Assembly (NCBI GenBank): GCA_937893675.1
Contig: CALBGI010000022.1
Location: 1-23,825, forward strand
Length of the DNA stretch: 23,825 bases
Direction of reading: 5' to 3'
From: an uncultured Blautia sp.
GTDB lineage: Bacteria > Bacillota > Clostridia > Lachnospirales > Lachnospiraceae
In this document: in pieces, positions 16,501-23,317 of the stretch
Layout of the letters: every line of letters begins with the position of its first letter
How positions within the stretch are numbered: the first letter of the stretch is position 1
The notes under the pieces: generated by a model
What the model was told of the DNA's origin: nothing
Seen by the model: the letters and a program-made list of their open reading frames with translations, nothing else
Databases searched by the model: none
Position numbers and translations under genes: made by a program

Positions 16501-16932
16501 GGGATGCAGTTCCTCCTCCGGTGTCCGGGGCGAATTGTCGGCCTCCCATTTTTTCAGCAGATAGTAGTAATCGGACAGTACGCGATAACACCGCTGCCGG
16601 TCCTCCCGAAACTGCTGTGCCTCGGTTTTCTGCCGGACATACCTCCTGCGGGGAGGGGCCTGACTGTCATAGATCAGGCCAAAGTCCTGTGCCAGTTTCT
16701 CCGCCGCTTCTTTTGGGGAGAGGTCAAAGAGCTTTGCGGTAAAGTCGATCACATCCCCATCTGCACCGCAGCCAAAGCAGTGGAACCGCTGGTCTACCTT
16801 CATGCTGGGGTTCTTATCATCGTGAAAGGGACAGCAGGCCATGCCATTTCGACTGACCTTTATCCCATAAAACTCTGCCGCTTCTCTGGTGCTGACCGAC
16901 TGCTTGACTGCTTCAAATACATTCTCTGCCAT
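13528..16932 (-). CDS. CHC2 zinc-finger primase module fused to an ArdC-like/YodL/DUF4316 protein
   Basis: This 1,134-aa protein appears to combine two genes that are separate in related ICEs. Residues 1-191 are a CHC2 DnaG-type zinc finger (C34, H37, C52, C55; ACCPFHDDKNPSMKV, then RFHCFGCGADGDVIDF) with a helical tail. From 192 comes an ArdC-like antirestriction protein: an N domain (YMQKPDATLVAGYNKW at about 245-261), then a zincin active site HEIAH (401-405) with an EAES segment as the likely third ligand. Downstream are LPD-type domains, a YodL domain (FAIYQVKHTDEL to DSVGFTQIPGF) and a C-terminal DUF4316-like segment with a Lys-rich tail. ArdC proteins bind single-stranded DNA and guard entering DNA against restriction. 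The first start has only weak AAAGG, whereas a second ATG at 16357-16359 has a strong one. Confidence 0.88.
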   Translation of the reverse strand: MAENVFEAVKQSVSTREAAEFYGIKVSRNGMACCPFHDDKNPSMKVDQRFHCFGCGADGDVIDFTAKLFDLSPKEAAEKLAQDFGLIYDSQAPPRRRYVRQKTEAQQFREDRQRCYRVLSDYYYLLKKWEADNSPRTPEEELHPRFVEAIQKKTYVEYLLDLFLYESEEEQKAWIAEHTAEITHLERRLKIMAENKPTNRERLREITDGIEQGIKELFESEKYMRYLSVMSRFHRYSVNNTMLIYMQKPDATLVAGYNKWKDQFERHVKKGEHGITIIAPTPYKKKIEEQKLDPDTKAPILDKDGKIVTEEKEIEIPMFRPVKVFDVSQTDGKPLPELASSLSGNVPNYEAFMEALRRSAPVPITFEAMAADTDGYFSADHQKIAIRQGMSEVQTVSATVHEIAHSKLHNQNKIQIANDEKYQEIELFDKPGLFSNGRIARDTLPEGVYCYDLRGSDYDPGDPIYVEDRVGVNHAGSVILAEPLDLSKEGYLRLTEEEGLNFVGGFSTLAQFLQEQKKDRHTEEVEAESISYAVCKYFGIETGENSFGYIASWSQGKELKELRASLETINKTSGTLISDIERHYKEICKERGIDPNAKAEPETAPIEQPADAAKVSDRQPTGTLTYYTAECMEFPNLGEYHDNLSLEEAVRIYQEIPAERMNGIKGIGFELKDGSDYEGPFPILTGQTIDLDTIQAIDYYRDNPLVQKAVKELAAAMPEMEVLGADANQQEALFLIDDATYLHIQPCDSGWDYTLYDAASMKELDGGQLDMPELSRKNAVLQICDDNDLDSTSLRHAPLSMIETLQEAAYQQMQAEASQVAVSSQLPEAQEQALDEYPTPDEQVSTPDMQEYGYSYDGMLPVTRERALELDAAGLTVYVLHEDNTESMVFDPQEIMEHGGLFGVDREEWEKSPQFHEKVMERQAHQQEREQAFLSQNRDCFAIYQVKHTDELRDIRYEGLDWLRSIGQTVKRENYDLVYTAPLESCKSPQVAIEQLYNQFNNDHPADYHHPYMSVSDIVAIKQDGKVSCHYCDSVGFTQIPGFLPENPLKNAEMAVEDDYGMIDGIINNGAKEPTVAELEQQARSGQPISLMDLADAVHREERDRKKSVVDQLKSQPKAEHKKTAQKKSAEREI
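16357..16378 (-). promoter_or_regulatory. Internal ribosome binding site and in-frame start for the ArdC-like part
   Basis: GGAAAGGAGA (16369-16378) lies 10 bases before an in-frame ATG (16357-16359) that begins MAENKPTNRERLRE. In related elements this is the usual N terminus of the separate ArdC/YodL protein. Initiation here would give a 943-aa short form lacking the CHC2 finger. The site is better than the one in front of the long form. Confidence 0.7.
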
Positions 16933-16938
16933 GTGCCT

Positions 16939-17217
16939 TTAACTGCTGGACTTTCTCACAGGGGGCTGGTATCCGGCAGCTTTCGCACGCTCACTGGCAG
17001 CTTTGCGGCGCTCGGCGCTGTATGGCTCCCGGACTGATACACACCGCTTGGGGACGGTAAAGTTATGGGCGTCCTTTCGGGTGATCTGGTCGGGGTGCTT
17101 TTTTGCCAGCAGTTCCAGCTTCTCCATCAGACGGGGATCGTGGGTGTAGACCTCGGCCATTGGTTCTGCCTGGTTATAGAGAAGAATGGTTTCCCGTTCC
17201 ACCAAAGAGAGCTTCAT
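16939..17217 (-). CDS. Conserved small ICE protein of unknown function (92 aa)
   Basis: This 92-aa protein has an N-terminal acidic/hydrophobic part (MKLSLVERETILLYNQAEPM) and a very basic C-terminal half (VPKRCVSVREPY, then SAERRKAASERAKAAGYQPP). Similar small proteins sit beside topB in Tn1549-type elements, but I know of no assigned function. The basic tail would suit nucleic-acid binding, which is an inference. Its ATG overlaps the topB stop codon (ATGA), and AAAGGAGG inside the end of topB serves as ribosome binding site. The CHC2-ArdC gene begins 6 bases after its TAA. Confidence 0.75.
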   Translation of the reverse strand: MKLSLVERETILLYNQAEPMAEVYTHDPRLMEKLELLAKKHPDQITRKDAHNFTVPKRCVSVREPYSAERRKAASERAKAAGYQPPVRKSSS

Positions 17218-19319
17218 CGGCCGCCTCCTTTCCGCTGGTCAAATTCTAGCTTGAAGTTGGCGTACTGTCCATCGTCCTCCAAAACCACGGTGGCATCATA
17301 GCTCTTGTCGGTTTTCGCTGAATACAGCCCCGTCACACGGACACGGCCATCTTTGAGCAGTGCAGACACCACCGCCTTGGTCGGCTGTTTTTTCTTGGCA
17401 GCCCACCATTTGTTGTTTTTCCAGATGGCAAATCTGCAAGAATCATTCTGACAGAAGAACCCTTTTTGCAGTTCTGCAACCTCTCCGCCGCAGCGGGGGC
17501 ATTTACCCACCACCTCATGGGGCGGGGCAAACAGATACTCAGTTCCCTTGATGACCTGATAAGTCCCCACCAGATCTTTCAGCATGGTGCTGATCCCATC
17601 CAGAAACTCCTCTGGGGCAAGCTGCCCGCGCTCGATCTCGCCCAGGCGGTACTCCCACTCGGCAGTCAGAAGCGGCGATTGCAGCTGTTCCGGCAGGACT
17701 GTGATTAACGAGACCGCATCATGGGAAGGAAGAAGCTGAACGGTTTTCTTGTTCTTTTTGCGTTCCAGAAAACCGGCAGATACCAGCTTTTCCAAAATAC
17801 CGGCACGGGTGGCTGGTGTCCCCAGACCTTTTCGCTCGGCGTCCTCCGGCATATCCTCTTTTCCGGCAGTCTCCATCGCGGAAAGCAGAGTATCCTCTGT
17901 GAAGTGTTTGGGTGGGCTGGTTTTGCCCTCCTTGACAGCGGCATTGGAAATAGGCAGTGTTTGACCCTCGGACAGCTCCGGCAGGGTTTTGTCCTCGTTT
18001 TCTTTGTCCGGCTCCGCATTTTTCAGCGCAGAACGGTAGGCAGCGTCCAGCATCCGCCATCCGGGGTGCTTTACTGTTTTTCCTTTGGCGGTAAACTCCC
18101 CACCGGCACAATCGGCAGTTACAACCGTTTCCGAATAGATGTGTGTCTGGGCTACGGCGCACAGCAGACGCAGGGCTACCAGCTCCAGCACCGCCTTTTC
18201 TCCCGCAGGAATGGCAGAAAGGTCTGCATCCTTGAGATTTCTGGTAGGGATTACTGCGTGGTGGTCAGTTACTTTCTTATCGTTGATGACCGTCTGCGGA
18301 TCACAGGTAATGGCGATCCCTTTGCGAAACGGCATAGCATTGGCAACCAGATTCACCAGCACCGGCAGGCTGTCTGCCATATCGCCGGTCAGATAGCGGC
18401 TGTCAGTACGGGGATAGGTGCAGAGCTTCTTTTCATACAGGCTTTGCAGATAGTCCAGGGTCTGCTGGGCTGTAAATCCAAGCAGGCGGTTGGCATCTCT
18501 TTGCAGAGTAGTCAGGTCATAGAGGGCAGGCGGCTTTTCGGACTTTTCTTTGCACTCCACCTTTTTGATTGTGACAGCTGCATCCCGGCAGGCTTCTTTC
18601 AGCTGCTGGGCGCTTGCTCGGTCACTCATGCGCTCCCCGGATACGGTAAGACCGGGCAGTTCCAGCGAAACCGTGTAGAACGGCACCGGCTTGAAGGTGT
18701 CGATCTCAGCTTCCCTTTGGACAATGAGCGCCAGTGTCGGGGACATCACACGCCCAATGTTGAGGGTGCGGTGGTACAGCACGGAAAACAGCCTTGTGGC
18801 ATTGATCCCCACCAGCCAGTCGGCCTTAGCGCGGCAAAGAGCAGCATCCCGAAGCCCGTCATAGTCCGCACCGGAGCGCAGGTTTGCAAAGCCCTCCCTT
18901 ATGGCTGAGTCCTCCATCGAAGAAATCCACAGGCGTTTCATGGGCTTTTGGCAGCCTGCCAGCTCATAGACGCTGCGGAAGATCAGCTCGCCCTCGCGTC
19001 CGGCATCACAGGCATTTACCACCTCCGTCACATCCGGGGCGTTCATCAGCTTTTTGAGAACATCAAACTGTTTCTTTTTATCTTTGCCCACCACCATCTG
19101 CCAATGTTCCGGCAGGATAGGCAGGTCATCATATCGCCACTTGGCGTACTTGGGGTCATAGATGTCTGCATCCGCAAGACCGGCCAAATGGCCCACGCAC
19201 CAGCTGACACGCCAGCCGTTGCCCTCCAGATACCCGTCCTTACGGGCAGTTGCACCGATCACCGCAGCCAAACTCTGGGCAACCGACGGTTTTTCAGCGA
19301 TTACCAGCTTATATCTCAT
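17214..19319 (-). CDS. topB: DNA topoisomerase III
   Basis: This type IA topoisomerase is about 701 aa, near the usual length for ICE-encoded TopB. It relaxes or decatenates DNA by passing one strand through a transient break and probably serves ICE DNA processing. Visible features are the TOPRIM start (LVIAEKPSVAQS), the acidic motif CDAGREGELIFR (near 104-115), GRVMSPTLALI, the active-site Tyr in CTYPRTDSRYL (near 302), GLGTPATRAGI, and a C-terminal Cys4 zinc finger (CPRCGG and FFCQNDSC). The start at 19317-19319 (MRYKLVIAEK) was chosen over an ATG 9 bases upstream, because GGAGG lies 9 bases before it and directly abuts the other. It overlaps the end of the 227-aa gene by 11 bases. Confidence 0.95.
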   Translation of the reverse strand: MRYKLVIAEKPSVAQSLAAVIGATARKDGYLEGNGWRVSWCVGHLAGLADADIYDPKYAKWRYDDLPILPEHWQMVVGKDKKKQFDVLKKLMNAPDVTEVVNACDAGREGELIFRSVYELAGCQKPMKRLWISSMEDSAIREGFANLRSGADYDGLRDAALCRAKADWLVGINATRLFSVLYHRTLNIGRVMSPTLALIVQREAEIDTFKPVPFYTVSLELPGLTVSGERMSDRASAQQLKEACRDAAVTIKKVECKEKSEKPPALYDLTTLQRDANRLLGFTAQQTLDYLQSLYEKKLCTYPRTDSRYLTGDMADSLPVLVNLVANAMPFRKGIAITCDPQTVINDKKVTDHHAVIPTRNLKDADLSAIPAGEKAVLELVALRLLCAVAQTHIYSETVVTADCAGGEFTAKGKTVKHPGWRMLDAAYRSALKNAEPDKENEDKTLPELSEGQTLPISNAAVKEGKTSPPKHFTEDTLLSAMETAGKEDMPEDAERKGLGTPATRAGILEKLVSAGFLERKKNKKTVQLLPSHDAVSLITVLPEQLQSPLLTAEWEYRLGEIERGQLAPEEFLDGISTMLKDLVGTYQVIKGTEYLFAPPHEVVGKCPRCGGEVAELQKGFFCQNDSCRFAIWKNNKWWAAKKKQPTKAVVSALLKDGRVRVTGLYSAKTDKSYDATVVLEDDGQYANFKLEFDQRKGGGR

Positions 19320-19992
19320 CTTCTTCATCCTCCAATTCTTCCAGCACAGGCGTGTGCAGTTTTTTCTCTATGCTGTTTTCCTCATCCAGCAGCAGGTTAT
19401 AACCGAACCGGTAGTCATAGCGGTACAGTTTCCCCAAAAGGTCATTGATGATGATGCGGCAAGCCAAAATGACACGGGTTTTATCCACCTGCATCAGCTG
19501 GTAGCGTTGATAATTGCTGTAATATTCTTCATAGCGGTGGGTATTGCGGACGGTATCTTCAAGCAAAATATCTACTGCGTCCTGACAACCATCTTCTTTT
19601 TCCCCTTCCATGCAGTTCAGAAGTTTCATCATCAGGGGAAAGCTCTGTTCATCCATAGGGGCCTCAGCTGCAAGATAACCGATCAGGGCAGATAGGAGCA
19701 GACGGGCTGCTGTCTGTTCCCGGTCCGTCAAAACAGCCATCATTTTCTCCGCATTTGGAAGGATCTTTTCTTCCACAAAATCCGCCGCGTCTCCTGAATA
19801 AAGCTGACGGATGGAATCTATGGACAAGGGAACCGTTGCGGCATCCAGGGAGAAATCAAAGGAATCTTCCTGCTTCGGTTTTCTCCGGAGTTTGTTTAAC
19901 ATGGTAGAAAGAATGTCGCCGCCAAAATACACAGCAATTACCAGCAGGTCAAAAACAGCAATCAGCTTGATAAATATAATCAGAACACTCAT
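19309..19992 (-). CDS. Membrane-anchored ICE protein of unknown function (227 aa)
   Basis: This 227-aa protein has one N-terminal membrane segment (about residues 3-25, LIIFIKLIAVFDLLVIAVYF), followed by a basic stretch (NKLRRKPKQ) that would stay in the cytoplasm. A mainly helical soluble domain follows. It ends in a very acidic tail (LEELEDEEDEI). I do not recognise a named domain. Position between the secreted/anchored DUF4366 protein and topB suggests a role in the transfer apparatus. The ATG overlaps the TGA of the 64-aa gene (ATGA), and AAAGGAAA inside that gene's end is the likely ribosome binding site. Confidence 0.75.
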   Translation of the reverse strand: MSVLIIFIKLIAVFDLLVIAVYFGGDILSTMLNKLRRKPKQEDSFDFSLDAATVPLSIDSIRQLYSGDAADFVEEKILPNAEKMMAVLTDREQTAARLLLSALIGYLAAEAPMDEQSFPLMMKLLNCMEGEKEDGCQDAVDILLEDTVRNTHRYEEYYSNYQRYQLMQVDKTRVILACRIIINDLLGKLYRYDYRFGYNLLLDEENSIEKKLHTPVLEELEDEEDEI

Positions 19993-20183
19993 TTTTTTCG
20001 TTTCCTTTCTTTGAGCCAGCGTTCCATCTCACGGTGGCAAACACCTACGCAGGGACTTCCATAATTCCCGCAGCCATAACAGGGGTGGCTTTGGGGCAAA
20101 GAGGGAGGACGGGAAGTTTCCTTCCCGCCCTCCGGCCTGCGTGTCATCATGCGTTCATAGGGACTGTCTGTGAAACGGGTCAT
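19989..20183 (-). CDS. Small Cys-rich ICE protein (64 aa)
   Basis: This 64-aa protein has a conserved N terminus (MTRFTDSPYERMMTRRP), a Pro-rich middle and a Cys cluster, HPCYGCGNYGSPCVGVCH, followed by a basic helix. Four Cys plus His residues could bind one zinc ion. Similar small proteins accompany DUF4366 genes in Tn1549-type ICEs, though no function is known to me. Its ATG overlaps the DUF4366 stop (ATGA), and its own stop overlaps the ATG of the 227-aa gene in the same way, which links three genes by coupled translation. Confidence 0.75.
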   Translation of the reverse strand: MTRFTDSPYERMMTRRPEGGKETSRPPSLPQSHPCYGCGNYGSPCVGVCHREMERWLKERKRKK

Positions 20184-20935
20184 TTCACGCTGTCCTCGTC
20201 ATCTTCTTCTGCGCTGCCCCCGTCAGCGTCCGGCTCGCCCGACTCCTCATCTTCGGTTTCCCATTCCTCGGAATCTTCCTCGCCATAATCATAATCGTCC
20301 AGACTGTCATTGCCCTTGGTCTTAGGCTTATTCTTAACGAGCTTCAAGTAGGCAAATACGCCACCGCCACCCAGCAGAGCCAGCAGGAGGATCAGTGCAG
20401 CCGGGTTCAGTCCGGCAGGCTTTTCTTTTTCCGGCTCCGGTGTTTCTGCCGGAGGTTCCGGTGCTTTTCCCGTACATTTACTCTTATCGGTTACACAGAC
20501 CGGGCAGGCCGTATTGACTGCCCCTGCTTCACATTTTGTCGTGCAGCTGCACACCGCAGGCGGTTCCTCTTTGGCTTTTCCATCCTCCATCAGCGCCATC
20601 AAGTCCGCTTCATCCACCTGGTTCAAGAAATGGACAGCGTTTTTCTTATCCTCATTGGCTCGGTCAATGAGGATATAGAAGTAATTGCCCGCCTTGGTGG
20701 TAACGGTAATGAGCTGTTTGTTACCACCAAAATCATCCACCAGCGCGGCATTGCCATCCGGAGTCAGCGGAGGTGCTTTTTCCGTTTCTTCCACCACCAC
20801 ATTGCTGTCATTGGTGGTATCCTCTGCCGGGGGCGGCGCTGCGCCCTGGGCAAAAGCGGGAACGGTAAAGCCCGATGCCAAAACCAGTGTCAGGCAAAGG
20901 GTCGAAAGTGTTCGGATCAGTCGTTTATTCCTCAT
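20180..20935 (-). CDS. CD1107-family / DUF4366 surface-anchored ICE protein
   Basis: This 251-aa protein has a signal peptide (MRNKRLIRTLSTLCLTLVLA, predicted cut after AFA near residue 30). A conserved external domain follows (LITVTTKAGNYFYILIDRA, HFLNQVDEADLMALM). A Cys-rich stretch comes next (CSCTTKC, CPVC and further Cys), then a Pro/Glu-rich spacer, one membrane segment (about 177-201, ALILLLALLGGGGVFAYL) and a long acidic cytoplasmic tail. This matches the DUF4366, CD1107-type family of clostridial ICEs, probably a mating-apparatus component at the cell surface. The start at 20933-20935 was chosen because AGGAGG lies 9 bases upstream, within the DUF4315 gene, which it overlaps by 11 bases. 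An earlier in-frame ATG lacks this. Confidence 0.88.
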   Translation of the reverse strand: MRNKRLIRTLSTLCLTLVLASGFTVPAFAQGAAPPPAEDTTNDSNVVVEETEKAPPLTPDGNAALVDDFGGNKQLITVTTKAGNYFYILIDRANEDKKNAVHFLNQVDEADLMALMEDGKAKEEPPAVCSCTTKCEAGAVNTACPVCVTDKSKCTGKAPEPPAETPEPEKEKPAGLNPAALILLLALLGGGGVFAYLKLVKNKPKTKGNDSLDDYDYGEEDSEEWETEDEESGEPDADGGSAEEDDEDSVK

Positions 20936-21176
20936 AGCTGTTTTCCTCCTGTTCGTTGCTGTCATTCGCCAAACTGCCGGGAACTGTGCCGCCGGACAGC
21001 ATGGCGCTCAGCTGGGCCGGGGTCATACGCAGGGCGCGCACCATCTGGACGATCTCCAGATTTTCCGCCTCGGTTTTCTGTGCTTCCAGCGCCTTGAGCT
21101 TTTCCTGATACTCTGCGATCTTCTCGCGGACCTTTGTAATCTCCTGGTCAATGCGTTCAATTTTGTTCTTTGCCAT
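20925..21176 (-). CDS. DUF4315 family coiled-coil protein
   Basis: This 83-aa protein starts MAKNKIERIDQEITKVREKI and forms a heptad-patterned coiled coil over about residues 3-42. A short conserved segment follows (EIVQMVRALRMTPAQLSAML). It matches DUF4315, a small protein family found next to the CD1107- and CD1108-type genes of Tn1549-like ICEs; function unknown. A strong AAGGAGTG precedes the ATG by about 8 bases. It lies 28 bases after the cell-wall hydrolase gene, the widest gap in this part of the operon. Confidence 0.88.
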   Translation of the reverse strand: MAKNKIERIDQEITKVREKIAEYQEKLKALEAQKTEAENLEIVQMVRALRMTPAQLSAMLSGGTVPGSLANDSNEQEENSYEE

Positions 21177-21204
21177 CGTCTATCACTCCTTCTAAAAATC
21201 TCTG

Positions 21205-22941
21205 TTACCAGTTCATCAGGCCGTAGCCCTTGATACTCTGATAATTCAGGTCATAACTCTTGATCTTGCAGGCATCGCCGGAATTTCCCTCCACGGTATA
21301 AACACGGCTGCCATCGGTGCCGACAACGATGCCCACATGGTCGGCGCTGCCGTCCAAGTCCCAATCGAAGAAAATGGCATCGCCGGGGGCAATATTCTCA
21401 TACCCCCGTGCGCCCCACTGTCCATGAGACTGGAACCACGGAACGCCCTGCCACTCACAGCCTGCAAAGCGCGGCTCACTTTTTCCTGCCTGGTTATAGC
21501 ACCAGGATACAAAGCAGGCACACCATTCCACGCGGCTGTCAAAGCCATACCAGCTCCAGTAGGGATAACCGCCCACATTTCCCACCTGACTTTTCGCCAG
21601 TTCCACCAGCTGCGGATTGCCGGGGCGGGTGCCGTTAATGAACTGCACACCGGACAAATCTTCCGAGCCGCTGGTATCAGGGGAACCGCCGCCAAACAAC
21701 AGCGGCTTATTGCCCATAGTCTGTCGGTAGATCTGGTACATTTCCATCTGCTCCGGGGTCAGTAGCTCCGACGCCACAGCGGAAATGGGCTTGCTGGTGA
21801 GTTTCACATTCAGAATGTAATACTCATAGGGGACTTCTTCTGAGGTGGTCTCGCCGGTCTCCGGGTCGGTGGAGGTCTCCGTGCGGTAGCGGATCTCCAC
21901 TTCCTCGGTAAGCGTCAGCTGATACTGTGCTGCAAACACACGCGCCAGCTCTGCCTGGGCGCTTTGCCTGGTGTAGCCCTGCAAGACAGCAGAGAGAAAG
22001 GCCGCCAGCTCATGGGGGTCATGGCCGATCATGCCAAGGTCATACCGATACTCGTCATACCCTGGGTGGCTGCTTTCGATGTTGTCGATTTCCTCCTGCA
22101 ACTGGGCTTCTCTGGCTGCATAATCCGCCTCCACCGCCAGCATTTCCGGGTCATCCGACGGATAGGTGGTGCCGGAGAGAACGGAACCAATGCTCTGCGC
22201 CATCATGGAACAAGAGGACATGGTATTCATCAGCATACAGGCGATGAGGAATAAAACCCCTGCGATCAGGAAGCCCTTTTTGTGGCGCATGACGAATGCC
22301 CCTGCCTGCTGTGCCTTTTCCTTTACCGTCCTTGCGGCTTTTCCGGTTTTGGACGCAGCCTGGGCGGTATTCCCGGCAGTCTGACTGGTACGCTTGGCGG
22401 CGGCATACTGCTTTTTGATACTCTGCTTTTGCTGCCAGCGGGAAAGAGGATTGCTGGAAAACTGAGGATTTTCCTGCAAAGATTTCTGGTACAGGACATT
22501 TACATTTGCCTTTTCCAGTTGACGCTCTGCCTGGGCTGCTTTGCGGTACGGCTTCAGCTTGTGGCTGCGGTAGCCCTCCCGCACCAGATAAGCGCCGGTC
22601 TCCACCGCCTCCTCGGACTTGTGGGCGCTTTCCACGCCCACATTGTCCTGTTCTGTTTCCCGGATTTCTTTGTGGAGCTTGCCCGCGACCAGATGGACGG
22701 GTGCTTCCTTCACTCTCTGAGAAAGTTTGGAGGGTGGCTTTTTCTTGTCCTCAAAGGTCAGCTTCGAGGTCTTTTTTCCGGTATCCGGGTCAATAACTGT
22801 CTGCCTGACCTTTTTCTTTGGAATATTGGCCTGCGCCTTATCTGCTCTGGCCGCAGCTTTCTCCGCTTTGCGGATCGGCTTTTCCAGCGCAGGGTCAGCC
22901 CGTTCCTCATCGGTAAAGCGCAGGCGCGGCTCTTTATTCAA
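21205..22941 (-). CDS. CD1108-type membrane-anchored CHAP/NlpC-like cell-wall hydrolase
   Basis: This 578-aa protein has a long basic, Lys/Ala-rich N-terminal region that would be cytoplasmic (1-220). One membrane segment follows (about 223-240, FLIAGVLFLIACMLM), then an external stalk and a C-terminal CHAP/NlpC-like peptidase domain (about 440-578). The catalytic residues are probably Cys474 in VEWCACFVSW, His535 in SADHVGIVVG and a polar residue in VEGNSGD. The enzyme would open peptidoglycan to let the conjugation channel through, like VirB1/Orf14-type proteins. The start is TTG (22939-22941): an in-frame TGA lies a little upstream, no ATG fits the conserved N terminus, and GGGAG lies 6 bases before the TTG. 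It overlaps the 127-aa gene by 8 bases. Confidence 0.88.
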   Translation of the reverse strand: MNKEPRLRFTDEERADPALEKPIRKAEKAAARADKAQANIPKKKVRQTVIDPDTGKKTSKLTFEDKKKPPSKLSQRVKEAPVHLVAGKLHKEIRETEQDNVGVESAHKSEEAVETGAYLVREGYRSHKLKPYRKAAQAERQLEKANVNVLYQKSLQENPQFSSNPLSRWQQKQSIKKQYAAAKRTSQTAGNTAQAASKTGKAARTVKEKAQQAGAFVMRHKKGFLIAGVLFLIACMLMNTMSSCSMMAQSIGSVLSGTTYPSDDPEMLAVEADYAAREAQLQEEIDNIESSHPGYDEYRYDLGMIGHDPHELAAFLSAVLQGYTRQSAQAELARVFAAQYQLTLTEEVEIRYRTETSTDPETGETTSEEVPYEYYILNVKLTSKPISAVASELLTPEQMEMYQIYRQTMGNKPLLFGGGSPDTSGSEDLSGVQFINGTRPGNPQLVELAKSQVGNVGGYPYWSWYGFDSRVEWCACFVSWCYNQAGKSEPRFAGCEWQGVPWFQSHGQWGARGYENIAPGDAIFFDWDLDGSADHVGIVVGTDGSRVYTVEGNSGDACKIKSYDLNYQSIKGYGLMNW

Positions 22942-23317
22942 ACCATTCTCCCAGCATGAGGGAGGACATCATGTAGTGCAGCTCTGCATAAATGGCCATC
23001 CCCACAGGATCGTTGAACATACAGCCGGACAGGTAGGCATAAAACTGTGCCACCACATCGGACAGGATCTTCGCTTCGGTTCCTTCCAGAACCAGACCGC
23101 CCATGCCTTCCTTGGCACGGATGGCGCTCCAGATCTCTGCCAGACGGAGAAGCCCCACCTGACCGGTCTCATTCAGTTCGGCTGCCTGGTCTGCCGCTGT
23201 GCGGCACTCGCTGACCGCATCAGCCATGACTGTAAGCAGCTGGCTGCGCTGAGTATTTACAGCCCTGTCAAAAAACATCAGCGGGTTTTGATTCAAAATG
23301 TTGGGGTTCATTATCAT
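22934..23317 (-). CDS. Conserved ICE protein of unknown function (127 aa)
   Basis: This 127-aa, mostly helical cytosolic protein begins MIMNPNILNQNPLMFFDRAV, continues with LLTVMADAVSECRTAADQAAEL, and ends with HYMMSSLMLGEWFE. It is recurrent between virB4 and the CHAP hydrolase gene in this ICE type, but I know no function. The first ATG overlaps the virB4 stop (ATGA). An alternative ATG 6 bases later (23309-23311) has a better distance to the GGAGG sequence, so the true protein may be 125 aa. Confidence 0.75.
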   Translation of the reverse strand: MIMNPNILNQNPLMFFDRAVNTQRSQLLTVMADAVSECRTAADQAAELNETGQVGLLRLAEIWSAIRAKEGMGGLVLEGTEAKILSDVVAQFYAYLSGCMFNDPVGMAIYAELHYMMSSLMLGEWFE

